DNA from: Streptomyces sp. M41(2017)
Lineage (GTDB): Bacteria > Actinomycetota > Actinomycetes > Streptomycetales > Streptomycetaceae
Direction of reading: 5' to 3'
Assembly: GCF_002078175.1 (NCBI RefSeq)
Contig: NZ_MWFK01000001.1
Span: forward strand, 3,658,001-3,722,000
Length of the DNA stretch: 64,000 nt
Below, piece after piece: positions 18,708 to 30,757 of the stretch. The notes below the pieces were generated by a model that did not search any database, was not told where the DNA came from, and was given only the letters and a program-made list of their open reading frames with translations. The translations under genes were made by a program, and so were the position numbers. Each line of letters opens with the position of its first letter. The stretch's first letter is position 1.

Positions 18708-19484
18708 ATGGACTTCCCGGCACAGGCACACCCCCACCCGCACGGCGGCTGGCCCGGCAACGAGCTGGAGGAGGTGCTGTCCGCGGCCCTCGGCATGGGC
18801 GGAGCCGCCTCGGCGGGCGCCCGCATCGTCGAGGTGCTCGGCCGCAGCTTCGTCTGGGTGCCGCTGCCCAGCGGCGGCGGCCCCGACAGCGGCCCGCTCG
18901 ACCTGCCCACGATGGAGCTCGAAGGCCAGGTGTACGTGCCCGTCTTCAGCTCGGAGGAGCAGTTCCGGCAGGTCACCGGCGGCCACATGTCGTTCACCAT
19001 CGCGCCCGCCGCGGAGTTCGCCCGCGGACTCCCGCCGCAGGTCGGCATCGCGGTGAACCCGGACGGCGTGGTCGGCGTGCCCCTGCCGCCGATCGCCGTC
19101 GCCGAACTCTGCCGGGCCGGGCGGACCCCGCTGGACGGACCGGCGAGCGGCGGCCGGGTGCGGCTGTTCGAACCGGACTGGCAGGAGGACCCGGTGGACT
19201 TCCTCGCCGCGGCCTCCGCCGAGTTCGCCGGCACCGGCGTCGTGCTGAGCGCCCGCCGCTGCCTGGCCAGCATCGAGGGCGACGCCCCGGTCATGTTCAT
19301 CGGCGTCGAACTCTCCCTGTGGGAGGGCGAGGCCCGCACCCTCCCCCTCGACGCCCTCGGCCGGGCCCTCGGCCGCGTCCCGATGAACATCCCGGTGAAC
19401 CTGGTCCTCCTCGACGTGACCCAGGACCCGGTGGGCGACTGGATGCGCGCCCAGGTCCGGCCCTTCTACCAGGCAGGTCACTGA
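18708..19484 (+). CDS. SseB-family protein (enhanced serine sensitivity type)
   Basis: A 258-residue soluble protein. The SseB N-terminal domain spans about residues 15-140 (LEEVLSAALGMG, VYVPVFSSEEQFRQVTG, GIAVNPDGVVGVPL), with a C-terminal SseB_C-like domain after that (VDFLAAASAEFAGTGVV...VNLVLLDVTQDPVGDWMRAQ, ending PFYQAG). The biochemical role is unknown; in E. coli, excess SseB causes serine sensitivity. It is followed 172 bp later by a paralogue, and both sit beside the glycine/serine operon, suggesting but not proving a link to serine metabolism. Confidence 0.85.
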   Translation: MDFPAQAHPHPHGGWPGNELEEVLSAALGMGGAASAGARIVEVLGRSFVWVPLPSGGGPDSGPLDLPTMELEGQVYVPVFSSEEQFRQVTGGHMSFTIAPAAEFARGLPPQVGIAVNPDGVVGVPLPPIAVAELCRAGRTPLDGPASGGRVRLFEPDWQEDPVDFLAAASAEFAGTGVVLSARRCLASIEGDAPVMFIGVELSLWEGEARTLPLDALGRALGRVPMNIPVNLVLLDVTQDPVGDWMRAQVRPFYQAGH

Positions 19485-19656
19485 ACGGCCGGCCGTCGTG
19501 ACGGAAAGGAGCACGCGACGGCGTCCCCCGGCGGAGGACGTTCGCCGCATAAGCTGGTTTCATGGCCCGGTCGAGGTGTTGACGCACGTTCTCACCGACG
19601 CCTGAGGCGTATTGGATGAGTTCGTCGTGATTTGTTCGCGAAGGGGCGGTTGAAGG

Positions 19657-20457
19657 GTGAGCGCGTCGGGCACGGCCGCGGCCGGGCAGGTCGAGCACAT
19701 GCTGCGCCAGGTGACGCCCGGGCGTTACGACGCCTACGAGGCGCTCCTTCGCGCGCTCGCGACCCCCTCGTCCGGCCAGGTGTGGATGCTCCTCTGGCAC
19801 GGCCAGTCCGGCTCCCCGGACGCCCAGTACGGCAACATGCAGGTGGACGGCTTCGGTTACGCCCCCTGCGTCACCTCCGCCCAGGAGCTGTCGGCCAGCG
19901 GCTGGAACCGCTCGTACGAGGTCGTCGACGGCCTGGACGTGGCCCGCACCCTGTACCCCGACCACTTCGGTCTCTGGCTGAATCCGCACGCTCCCGGCGG
20001 CGGCCTCGGCATCCCCTGGCTCGACCTGCGCCGGATCGCCACCGGCCTGGAACGCCAGCCCGCGGGCCCGCTCCGGCTCTCCGAACCCGGCATCGAGATC
20101 CCGCAGTTCTACGCCCTGATCACCCAGAACGCGCATCTCACCCCGGCCGTGCGCTCGCTGCGCCGGGCCTGGGTGCAGCCCGCGCTCGGGGCGCCGTACC
20201 TCGCCATCGGCCTCGACGTGTACGACACCTCGCCGCCCGCCGTCGACTCGGTGCGGGCGATGATGCAGCAGTCGATCGGGGCCGTCCCCGAGGGGCTGCC
20301 CGTCTCGACGGTCGCGATGTCCGACGCGTTCGACCCGGTCGCGATGTGGCTGCGCGCCAACGCCCGGCCGTTCTACGACCGCGAGGCCCACGCGGCCCCC
20401 GCGCAGGCCCCGGTGGCGGGCGGCTACGGCTATCCGCCGGCCCGCGGCGGCTACTGA
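19657..20457 (+). CDS. SseB-family protein, paralogue
   Basis: A 266-residue homologue of the preceding protein, with YDAYEALLRALATPSSGQVWM, VDGFGYAPCVTSAQELSASG and the same C-terminal pattern (AIGLDVYDTSPPAVDSV...RANARPFYDRE). It ends in a Gly/Tyr-rich tail (GGYGYPPARGGY). GTG 19657 follows AAGGGG by 10 nt. The pair looks like a tandem duplication kept together. The function is not established. Confidence 0.82.
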   Translation: MSASGTAAAGQVEHMLRQVTPGRYDAYEALLRALATPSSGQVWMLLWHGQSGSPDAQYGNMQVDGFGYAPCVTSAQELSASGWNRSYEVVDGLDVARTLYPDHFGLWLNPHAPGGGLGIPWLDLRRIATGLERQPAGPLRLSEPGIEIPQFYALITQNAHLTPAVRSLRRAWVQPALGAPYLAIGLDVYDTSPPAVDSVRAMMQQSIGAVPEGLPVSTVAMSDAFDPVAMWLRANARPFYDREAHAAPAQAPVAGGYGYPPARGGY

Positions 20458-20933
20458 GACCGTCCCGCATCGCGGACCGGTCGTACGATCGTGCGAGTGC
20501 TGCTGGCATCATGACCTCGCGCACGGCCTTCCATTGCCGTACGCACGATGGTGCTGACCTGCGGGGGAGCAGGCGCATGGGGTGGTTGTCCCGGTTCGGG
20601 ACCGTTTGAGGCCAAAAGGATCAGCGTGGACCCTTCACGCCCAACTGCCCCTCGTCCGGCTCGCGTTACCCACTGTTCGGATAACGGAATCCCCCTACAA
20701 GCATCACGGTTGCGCATACTTTCTCCATGAGACCTGGCACGTGATCGTGGCGGCACTGAAGACTCGCCCATCAGACACGGGGTCATCGATTCCGTGAGCG
20801 AGTGCAAGTCGAACGATCAGCCGGGTCATCGGGCCGCATCATCTGCGGCCGGCTTCCCGGCGAGCAAGTGAACCAAGCCGCAGACAGCGGCAGGCGTAGG
20901 CCGGTCACCACCGGCGAGAAGGGTCGGGTCACT
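20458..20933. promoter_or_regulatory. 476-bp intergenic region upstream of the peptide ABC operon
   Basis: I see no credible ORF here. It contains GTCCCG-GTT-CGGGAC (20588-20602), a lower-GC stretch with possible promoter elements near 20680-20720, and a GGCCGCA-TCATC-TGCGGCC hairpin (20832-20850) close to the first permease gene. It probably holds the operon promoter and a leader structure. Confidence 0.45.
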
Positions 20934-21932
20934 GTGACCGCACCGATCGAGACCACCGGGGCGGCGACGGAAGTTCAGCCAGAGGCTGTACTCGCCGGAG
21001 TCGACAAGGGGCAGATCGAGGGTCGTTCCCTGGGACAGATCGCCTGGACGCGCTTCAAGCGCGACAGAGTGGCGGTCGCCGGCGGTGTCATCGTCGTGCT
21101 GCTCATCCTGCTGGCCGTGCTCGCCCGGCCCGTCCAGGCGATGTTCGGGCTGGACCCGAACGCCTTCCACCAGGACCTGATCGACCCCAACACCTCGCTG
21201 CCCAAGGGCGGGTTCGGCGGAATGAGCTGGGATCACCCGCTCGGCGTCGACCCGAAGTTCGGGCGCGACATCGCCACCCGTGTCCTCGAGGGCTCCTGGG
21301 TCTCCCTGGTGGTCGCCTTCGGCGCCACCATCCTGTCGAACGTGATCGGCGCGATCCTCGGCGTCGTCGCGGGCTACTACGGCGGGCGCGTCGACGCGGT
21401 CATCAGCCGCCTGATGGACACGTTCCTCGCCTTCCCCCTCCTGCTCTTCGCGATCGCCATCTCCGCCACCCTGCAGGGCGGCGCGTTCGGCCTCGAAGGG
21501 CTCCCGCTCCACCTGAGCGTGCTGATCTTCGTGATCGGCTTCTTCAACTGGCCCTACCTGGGCCGTATCGTCCGAGGCCAGACGCTCGCCCTGCGTGAGC
21601 GGGAGTTCGTGGACGCCTCCCGGGGCATGGGGGCCAGGGGCCCGTACATCCTGTTCCGGGAACTGCTGCCCAACCTGGTCGGCCCGATCATCGTCTACTC
21701 GACGCTGCTCATCCCGACCAACATCCTCTTCGAGGCGTCCCTGAGCTTCCTCGGGGTCGGCATCCAGCCCCCGCAGGCGTCCTGGGGCGGCATGCTCCGT
21801 GAAGCGGTCACCTATTACGAGGTCGACCCGCAGTTCATGATCGTGCCCGGCCTCGCCATCTTCGTGACCGTCCTCGCCTTCAACCTGCTGGGCGACGGTC
21901 TCCGCGACGCTCTCGACCCGCGCAGTCGCTGA
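20934..21932 (+). CDS. Oligopeptide ABC transporter permease (OppC/DppC type)
   Basis: A 332-residue inner-membrane permease with about six membrane segments. The first follows FKRDRVAVAGG (VIVVLLILLAVL, about residues 50-62). The EAA-type loop that docks to the ATPase reads REFVDASRGMGARGPYILFR. GTG 20934 (VTAPIETTGAATE) has GAGAAGGG 10 nt upstream; GTG 20868 is in frame but has a hairpin just before it. It is unusual in preceding the binding-protein gene. The operon continues with the substrate-binding protein, OppB, OppD and OppF. Confidence 0.9.
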   Translation: MTAPIETTGAATEVQPEAVLAGVDKGQIEGRSLGQIAWTRFKRDRVAVAGGVIVVLLILLAVLARPVQAMFGLDPNAFHQDLIDPNTSLPKGGFGGMSWDHPLGVDPKFGRDIATRVLEGSWVSLVVAFGATILSNVIGAILGVVAGYYGGRVDAVISRLMDTFLAFPLLLFAIAISATLQGGAFGLEGLPLHLSVLIFVIGFFNWPYLGRIVRGQTLALREREFVDASRGMGARGPYILFRELLPNLVGPIIVYSTLLIPTNILFEASLSFLGVGIQPPQASWGGMLREAVTYYEVDPQFMIVPGLAIFVTVLAFNLLGDGLRDALDPRSR

Positions 21933-21991
21933 TGCCTGACGCGCACCGAGAGATCCACAAGTTTCCGACAATGGAGGGGAACCCGCCCATC

Positions 21992-23743
21992 ATGCGAAGG
22001 TCAGCGCTGGCCGCAATTGCGGCCATCGGCTCCGCGAGTCTGCTCGTTGCAGGCTGCAGCAAGGCCGATGACAACAAGAACAACGACAACACGAAGTCAG
22101 CTGGGGCCAACGCAGCGACCACGGACGTCGTCAACGCCTCCACCCAGAAGGGGGGCACGGTCACGTACGAGTACTCCGACGTGCCGGACTCCTTCGACCC
22201 GGGCAACACGTACTACGCGTACATGTACAACCTCTCGCGTCTGTACGCCCGTCCGCTGATGACGTTCCAGCCCGGCGCCGGCGAGAAGGGCAACACCCTT
22301 GTCCCCGACCTCGCCGCGAGCAAGGGTGTCCCGAGCGACGGCGGCAAGACCTGGACGTACAAGCTGCGTTCGGGCCTGAAGTACCAGGACGGCACCGCCA
22401 TCACGTCCAAGGACGTGAAGTACGCCGTCGAGCGCTCGAACTTCGCGCGTGACGTCCTCTCCCTCGGCCCGAACTACTTCCAGCAGTTCCTCGTGGGCGG
22501 CGACAAGTACAAGGGTCCCTACAAGGACAAGAGCGGCAAGGGTCTCTCCTCCATCGAGACCCCGGACGACACCACCGTCGTCTTCCACCTGAAGACCGCG
22601 TTCCAGGAGTTCGACTACCTGGTCGCCTCGCCGCAGACCGCTCCGGTCCCGCAGGCGAAGGACAACGGCGTCGACTACGTCAAGAACATCGTGTCCTCGG
22701 GCTCGTACAAGTTCCAGAGCTACTCGGACGGCAAGCAGGCCGTCCTCGTGCGCAACGAGAACTGGGACGCGAAGACCGACCCGCTGCGCAAGCAGTACCC
22801 CGAGAAGATCGTCGTCAACCTGAAGGTCAACGCCGAGACGATCGACAAGGACGTCCTCGCGGGCGACGCGATCGACCTCGGTGGCGGTGGCGTCCAGGCC
22901 GCGACCCAGGCGCAGCTGCTCAGCTCGGCCGACAAGAAGGCCGGCACGGACAACACCTACGGTGGCCGACTCGTCTACATGGCGATCAACACCAAGGTGA
23001 AGCCGTTCGACAAGGTCGAGTGCCGCAAGGCCGTGCAGTTCGCGATCGACAAGGTCTCGGTGCAGACCGCCGAGGGCGGCCCGGTCCGTGGCGACATCGC
23101 CTCCACGGTCCTTCCGCCGGACATCCCGGGCTACAGCAAGTCGGACGTCTACGCGTCCGCGGGCAACAAGGGTGACGCGGCCAAGGCCAAGGACCAGCTC
23201 AAGGCCTGTGGCAAGACGTCGATCAACACGAACATCTCCGCGCGCAGCGACCGCCCGCAGGAGATCGACGCGGCCACCGCGATCATCAACTCGCTGAAGA
23301 AGGTCGGCATCAACGCCAGCCTGAAGCAGTACCCGTCGGGCAAGTACTTCACCGACTACGCGGGTGTCCCGAAGTTCACCGAGAAGAACAACATCGGTCT
23401 GATCATGATGCAGTGGGGTGCCGACTGGCCCTCCGGCTACGGCTTCCAGCAGCAGATCCTGAACGGCAGCGCGATCGGCGCCTCGGGTAACACCAACCTG
23501 TCGCAGTACGACAACAAGGACGTCAACGCGCTGCTCGAGAAGGCCATCGGCACGCAGGACGACACCGCGCGCAACAGCATCTACACCGAGATCGACAAGA
23601 AGACCATGGACGACGCCGTCCTCGTCCCGCTGACGTACTTCAAGGTGCTCCTGGCCCGCCCGAAGTACGCCACGAACCTGGTCTCCACGGCTGCCTTCAG
23701 CGGCCAGTACGACTACCTCAACATCGGCACCACGAAGAAGTAG
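21992..23743 (+). CDS. Peptide ABC transporter substrate-binding lipoprotein (SBP_bac_5)
   Basis: A 583-residue lipoprotein capturing oligopeptides outside the cell. The signal peptide MRRSALAAIAAIGSASLLVAGC ends in lipobox VAGC, followed by a D/N/K-rich linker. Family signatures are GGTVTYEYSDVPDSFDPGN, LVPDLAASKGVPSDGGKTW and the C-terminal YDYLNIGTTKK. ATG 21992 has GGAGGGGA 11 nt upstream. Codon use is highly biased, suggesting strong expression. A strong stem-loop separates it from the next gene, which would favour excess of this protein over the membrane parts. Confidence 0.95.
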   Translation: MRRSALAAIAAIGSASLLVAGCSKADDNKNNDNTKSAGANAATTDVVNASTQKGGTVTYEYSDVPDSFDPGNTYYAYMYNLSRLYARPLMTFQPGAGEKGNTLVPDLAASKGVPSDGGKTWTYKLRSGLKYQDGTAITSKDVKYAVERSNFARDVLSLGPNYFQQFLVGGDKYKGPYKDKSGKGLSSIETPDDTTVVFHLKTAFQEFDYLVASPQTAPVPQAKDNGVDYVKNIVSSGSYKFQSYSDGKQAVLVRNENWDAKTDPLRKQYPEKIVVNLKVNAETIDKDVLAGDAIDLGGGGVQAATQAQLLSSADKKAGTDNTYGGRLVYMAINTKVKPFDKVECRKAVQFAIDKVSVQTAEGGPVRGDIASTVLPPDIPGYSKSDVYASAGNKGDAAKAKDQLKACGKTSINTNISARSDRPQEIDAATAIINSLKKVGINASLKQYPSGKYFTDYAGVPKFTEKNNIGLIMMQWGADWPSGYGFQQQILNGSAIGASGNTNLSQYDNKDVNALLEKAIGTQDDTARNSIYTEIDKKTMDDAVLVPLTYFKVLLARPKYATNLVSTAAFSGQYDYLNIGTTKK

Positions 23744-23770
23744 TAGCCCCGGAAGGCAGGTGAAGGCATT

Positions 23771-23799
23771 GGTGCCCGCGGGCTCAGCCCGCGGGCACC
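23771..23799 (+). terminator. Intercistronic 13-bp stem-loop after the binding-protein gene
   Basis: GGTGCCCGCGGGC (23771-23783) pairs perfectly with GCCCGCGGGCACC (23787-23799) around TCA. It lies in the middle of the operon, 14 nt before the OppB start, and probably acts as a partial terminator or mRNA-stability element. Confidence 0.75.
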
Positions 23800-23812
23800 A
23801 GCGCCGATCCCC

Positions 23813-24816
23813 GTGATCTCGTACATCCTCCGTCGGACGGCAGCGGCAGCGATCCTGCTCCTGGTCGTCTCCGCGGTCACCTTCGCCATCTTCTTCCTGC
23901 TCCCCAGACTGGCCGGTCAGACCCCCGACCAGCTGGCTCAGCAGTACATCGGGAAGAGCCCGTCGAAGGCCGACATTCTCGCGGTCAAGCACAACCTCGG
24001 TCTGGACCAGCCCGTCTACGTCCAGTACTGGCACTTCATCAAGGGGATCGTCAGCGGCGCTACCTATGACCTCGGCCCCACCACGGCACACTGCAGCGCG
24101 CCGTGCTTCGGGTACTCCTTCAAGACCCACCAGGCGGTCTGGCCGGAGCTGACCTCCCGCCTTCCGATCACGCTTTCCCTCGCCGGCGGCGCCGCGGTGC
24201 TGTGGCTGGTGTCCGGTGTGGCCATCGGCGTGATCTCCGCGCTGAAGCCCCGCTCGATCTTCGACCGCACCTTCATGGGCGTCGCGCTCGCCGGTGTCTC
24301 GCTGCCCATGTTCTTCACGGGCAACCTGGCGCTGCTGCTCTTCGCCTACCAGTGGCCGATCTTCGGCACCACGTACGTGCCGCTCACCGAGAACCCGGCG
24401 CAGTGGGCCAACACCCTCTTCCCGGCGTGGTGTTCACTCGCTCTGCTGTACTCCGCCATCTACGCCCGGCTCACCCGCTCGGGCATGCTGGAGACGATGA
24501 ACGAGGACTTCATCCGCACGGCCCGTGCCAAGGGTCTGCGCGAGGGCAGGGTCGTGGTCCGGCACGGACTGCGCGCCGCCCTCACCCCGATCATCACCGT
24601 CTTCGGCATGGACCTCGGTCTGCTGCTCGGCGGTGCCGTGATCACCGAGACCGTGTTCTCGCTGCACGGTGTCGGGCAGTACGCGGTGCAGGGCATCACC
24701 GACAACGACCTGCCGAAGATCCTCGGCGTGACGCTCCTCGCCGCCTTCTTCGTCGTCATTGCAAATCTCCTGGTGGACCTGCTGTACGCAGCCGCCGACC
24801 CGCGGGTGAGGCTCTC

Positions 24817-24820
<4 letters not shown>
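23813..24820 (+). CDS. Oligopeptide ABC transporter permease (OppB/DppB type)
   Basis: A 335-residue permease with six membrane segments; it starts [32 protein letters not shown], typical of OppB. The EAA-type loop reads [19 protein letters not shown] and the C-terminus ends [11 protein letters not shown]. Start GTG 23813 follows the intercistronic hairpin directly and has no clear Shine-Dalgarno site. Its stop overlaps the OppD GTG (GTGA), indicating coupling. Confidence 0.95.
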
Positions 24821-27263
<2,443 letters not shown>

Positions 27264-27281
27264 CGTCCTCGGCTGTCAGGA

Positions 27282-27304
27282 GTCACGGGCCCCCAGCCCG
27301 TGAC
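27282..27304 (+). terminator. Terminator of the peptide ABC operon
   Basis: GTCACGGGC (27282-27290) and GCCCGTGAC (27296-27304) form a perfect 9-bp stem with a CCCCA loop, 18 bp after the oppF-like stop. Confidence 0.8.
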
Positions 27305-27403
27305 GACTTGGCAAAGTCATGAACATGCCCGAACGGGAGAGTGCAGAGTCCTGCGTGTCCGTCTGATCGAATCTGATCGGCACACGTACGAAAGGGACGC
27401 GAA

Positions 27404-28795
27404 ATGGCACTCTCCCGTTCGGCACGTTTAGGGGCCCTCGCCACCGCGGCGGCCTCCTTCTTCCTCGTCGCCGCCTCCTCCGCCCCCACCCCGGGCGCCG
27501 ACGGCATCGGCGACACCTACTTCCCCCAGCTCGGCAACGGCGGTTTCGACGCCCGCCACTACGCCCTCGACGTGGCGTACGACCCGGCCACCGACCGCCT
27601 CGACGGCCGGACCACCCTCACCGCCCGCGCCACCCAGAACCTCTCCTCCTTCGACCTCGACCTCCAGAAGCTGGACGTCACCAAGGTCGAGGTGAACGGC
27701 AGACGCGCCCACTTCACGCGGTCGGGCGACGAGATCCGCGTCACCCCGCGCGGCCCGCTGGCCAAGGGCCGGACCTTCACGGTCACCGTCACCTACGGCG
27801 GAGTCCCCGAGGCGCTCAGCGGCCCGATCGTGTTCGGGTCCGACTACGGGTGGATGAAGACCCCCGACGGTGTCTTCGTCGCCTGCGAACCCAACGCCGC
27901 CTCCACCTGGTTCCCCTCCAGCGACCACCCGTCCGACAAGGCGACCTACGACATACGCATCACCGCGCCCAAGGGCCTGACCGGCGTCTCCAACGGACGT
28001 CTGGTCTCGACCCGCGACCGGGGCGGCCGCACGGTCACGCACTGGCGCGAGAGCCGGCCCATGGCCACCTACCTGGCGACCGCGACCATCGGGAAGTTCG
28101 ACGTGCGGACGGGCAGGACGCCCGCCGGCACACCGATCTACGTCGCCATCGACCCGGTCCTCGCGAACAGCAACAGCGTCGACGTGTACGCCGTCACCGC
28201 AGCGGCCACCGACTACTGGTCCCAGGTCTTCGGCCCGTACCCGTTCGAGGAGACCGGCGCGATCGTCGACGACATGCCGCAGGCCGGGTTCTCGCTGGAG
28301 GTCCAGTCGAAGCCCGCGTACTCGGCGGTGCGCTCCGAGTCGACGATCGTGCACGAGCTGGCCCACCAGTGGTTCGGCGACTCCGTCTCGGTCGCCCACT
28401 GGAAGGACATCTGGCTGAACGAGGGCTTCGCCACCTACGCGCAGTGGCTGTGGTCGGAGCACCAGGGCGTCCGCTCCGCGCACGACTCGTTCGTCGCCGG
28501 CTACGACTCCCGGCCCGCGGACTCCTCCTTCTGGCAGACCACCGTCGGCGACCCGCAGCGGGACACGATGTTCGCCTCCGCCGTCTACCAGCGGGGCGCG
28601 ATGACCCTCCAGATGCTGCGCGAACGCATCGGCGACACCGCGTTCTTCAAGCTGCTGCCCGCGTGGACGAAGCTGCACCGCTACGGCAACGCGAGCACCG
28701 CCGACTTCATCTCCCTCGCGGAGCGGATCTCCGGCCGGCAGCTCGACGACCTCTTCCAGACCTGGCTCTTCACCTCAGGCAAGCCCGCCGTCTAG
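27404..28795 (+). CDS. Secreted M1-family zinc metallopeptidase (aminopeptidase-like)
   Basis: A 463-residue exported enzyme. The signal peptide is SARLGALATAAASFFLVAASS. The N-terminal beta domain contains DARHYALDVAYDP. The gluzincin site is complete: HELAHQW (His317, Glu318, His321) and Glu340 in WLNEGFATY. It lacks the long C-terminal superhelix of PepN, being about half its length, as in the short secreted M1 group. RBS AAAGGGA lies 6 nt before ATG 27404. It would cleave N-terminal residues from peptides outside the cell, fitting a position next to a peptide importer. Confidence 0.92.
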   Translation: MALSRSARLGALATAAASFFLVAASSAPTPGADGIGDTYFPQLGNGGFDARHYALDVAYDPATDRLDGRTTLTARATQNLSSFDLDLQKLDVTKVEVNGRRAHFTRSGDEIRVTPRGPLAKGRTFTVTVTYGGVPEALSGPIVFGSDYGWMKTPDGVFVACEPNAASTWFPSSDHPSDKATYDIRITAPKGLTGVSNGRLVSTRDRGGRTVTHWRESRPMATYLATATIGKFDVRTGRTPAGTPIYVAIDPVLANSNSVDVYAVTAAATDYWSQVFGPYPFEETGAIVDDMPQAGFSLEVQSKPAYSAVRSESTIVHELAHQWFGDSVSVAHWKDIWLNEGFATYAQWLWSEHQGVRSAHDSFVAGYDSRPADSSFWQTTVGDPQRDTMFASAVYQRGAMTLQMLRERIGDTAFFKLLPAWTKLHRYGNASTADFISLAERISGRQLDDLFQTWLFTSGKPAV

Positions 28796-28836
28796 ACCTT
28801 TCTACGTAAGGCGCACACCCCGCGACAGGTGAGAAT

Positions 28837-29508
28837 GTGGGGGTGCTCCTGCAACTCTTCAGCCCCTCCGTCCAGCACACGCTCGACCTGATCGGCATTT
28901 TCGTCTTCGCGATCTCCGGCGCGCTGCTGGCCGTCCGCAAGAACTTCGACGTCTTCGGCATAGCCGTTCTCGCGGAGATCACCGCGCTGGGCGGAGGGCT
29001 GCTGCGCGACATCGTCATCGGCGCCGTGCCCCCGGCCGCCTTCACCGACCTGGGGTACTTCACCACGCCACTGGTCGCCGCCCTGCTCGTGTTCTTCCTG
29101 CACCCCCAGGTGGAGCGCATCCAGGTCGGCGTGAACGTCTTCGACGCGGCCGGACTCGGACTGTTCTGCGTCACCGGCACCGTGAAGGCGTACGACTACG
29201 GGCTCGGCCTCACGGCCTCGGCCGCCCTCGGCCTCGGGACCGCGGTCGGCGGCGGTGTGCTGCGCGACGTCCTCGCCAACGAGGTGCCCTCACTGCTGCG
29301 CTGGGACCGCGACCTCTACGCCGTTCCCGCGATCGTCGGCGCCACGATGGTGGCGCTCTGCATCCGCTACGACGCGCTCACCCCCTTCACCAGCGGCCTC
29401 GCCGTCGTCACGGCCTTCGTGCTGCGGCTCCTCGCGATGCGGTTCCACTGGCGTGCTCCGCGGGCCTGGAACCGCCGGTCGACGGTCAGCGAGGACGAGA
29501 CCCCCTGA
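28837..29508 (+). CDS. TRIC/UPF0126 family membrane protein
   Basis: A 223-residue protein with about seven membrane helices and the duplicated signature of the family: ALGGGLLRD in the first half and AVGGGVLRDVLANE in the second. Members form trimeric cation (K+) channels in bacteria and archaea. GTG 28837 or 28843 may start; the longer form is given. The C-terminal soluble tail is short and basic then acidic. Its 3' end overlaps the convergent esterase gene by 23 bp. Confidence 0.88.
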   Translation: MGVLLQLFSPSVQHTLDLIGIFVFAISGALLAVRKNFDVFGIAVLAEITALGGGLLRDIVIGAVPPAAFTDLGYFTTPLVAALLVFFLHPQVERIQVGVNVFDAAGLGLFCVTGTVKAYDYGLGLTASAALGLGTAVGGGVLRDVLANEVPSLLRWDRDLYAVPAIVGATMVALCIRYDALTPFTSGLAVVTAFVLRLLAMRFHWRAPRAWNRRSTVSEDETP

Positions 29509-30757
29509 CCCGGCCGACCCCGACGACGTCCAGGGAACGCCCCGTGTCGCCGGTCTCCACCAGGGTGCCGGTGCCGCCGGGGCCGCGCACCCCGTCCCCG
29601 CCCGCCGCCCCGGGAGCGCCCGGCGCGACGGCGGTCCGCGCCCGGAAGCGGTCCGTCAGCCAGCGGAACACCTCCGGCAGCTGCGGCCGCCACAGGCCCA
29701 TGTCGTGGCCGCCCGCGCTCCGCGGCAGCAGCACCACGTCCACCCGTGTCGGCGCCTTCGCGATCCGCTGGATCGCCGCGCCCGCCTCGTAGCCGTCGCC
29801 GGACTCGCCGGAGAAGTAGAGCGCGACCGGCGGCGGGACACGGTCGGCACGGAGCCGGACGGAGGGGTCGTTCCGCAGCCGCAGCTCCGGGTTGCGGCCG
29901 GCGAGCGAACTGCGTTCCTCGCGCGGGTCGTTGTACCCGGACATGCTCACCGCGGCCCGGTAGCGGTCGGGGTGGGCGACGGCCAGCTTGGTCGCGCAGT
30001 GCGCCCCTGCCGAGTACCCGGCGGTCGCCCAGCCGTCCGGCGCGGCCTCGGCGCGGAAGTTGTCCCTGACCATCCTCGGCACGTCGACACTGAGCCAGCT
30101 CTCCGCGTTGACCGTGCCGGGGACGTTCGCGCAGCCCGTGTCCGCCCTGGCCAGCAGATTGGTACGCGGCGCGACGAGGATGAAGGGCGCCACGCGTCCG
30201 TCGCGCATCAGCGGCTCCAGCTGCCGGTGCACCTTCAGCGAACCGAACCAGGCCCGCGCGGAGCCCGGATAGCCCGGCAGCAGCTCCACGACGGGGAACG
30301 AGTGGCGGCGGAAGGCGGGTTCGTCGTACTGCGGCGGCAGCCAGACGTAGACCTCGGCGTTCACACCGGAGACCCGTCCGCGCAGCTCGGTGACGCGTAC
30401 CCCGCCCGCCTCGCGCATGCCCGGCCCGACGGCCCGCTCGAAGGTCTGCCGCACCCGGGGAAGGCTCTCCGGCGCGATCCCGCCGGTGCCGTCCGCGCCG
30501 AGGTCGGCGGCCCGTGCGACGTGGTCGCCGGTACCGAGGAGGTCGGCCCAGTCGTCGTACAGGCTGTTGGCGTCGTTCACCAGGACGAAGACCACGCTGA
30601 TCGCGGTGGCCTGCGCGAACAGCAGCATCAGCAGCCGCGCCGTGCCGCGCACCGGTCCCGGTCCGGGAACCCGGGACCACAGGGCCAGCGGCAGCACGAG
30701 GGCGACGGCACACAGCGCGATCGTCGTCAGGAGGAACGGCGTCCCGGTGAGACTCAT
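29486..30757 (-). CDS. Esterase (antigen-85-like alpha/beta hydrolase) with membrane N-terminus
   Basis: A 423-residue protein. Two N-terminal hydrophobic segments (FLLTTIALCAVALVLPLALW and LLMLLFAQATAISVVFVLV) anchor a periplasm-facing domain of the esterase D/Ag85 group. The serine nucleophile is in TAGYSAGAHCA, and the late His may be in SAGGHDMGLW. A Gly/Pro-rich tail follows. It may act on surface lipids or esters; the substrate is unknown. It ends inside the 3' end of the convergent TRIC gene. Confidence 0.82.
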   Translation of the reverse strand: MSLTGTPFLLTTIALCAVALVLPLALWSRVPGPGPVRGTARLLMLLFAQATAISVVFVLVNDANSLYDDWADLLGTGDHVARAADLGADGTGGIAPESLPRVRQTFERAVGPGMREAGGVRVTELRGRVSGVNAEVYVWLPPQYDEPAFRRHSFPVVELLPGYPGSARAWFGSLKVHRQLEPLMRDGRVAPFILVAPRTNLLARADTGCANVPGTVNAESWLSVDVPRMVRDNFRAEAAPDGWATAGYSAGAHCATKLAVAHPDRYRAAVSMSGYNDPREERSSLAGRNPELRLRNDPSVRLRADRVPPPVALYFSGESGDGYEAGAAIQRIAKAPTRVDVVLLPRSAGGHDMGLWRPQLPEVFRWLTDRFRARTAVAPGAPGAAGGDGVRGPGGTGTLVETGDTGRSLDVVGVGRVRGSRPR

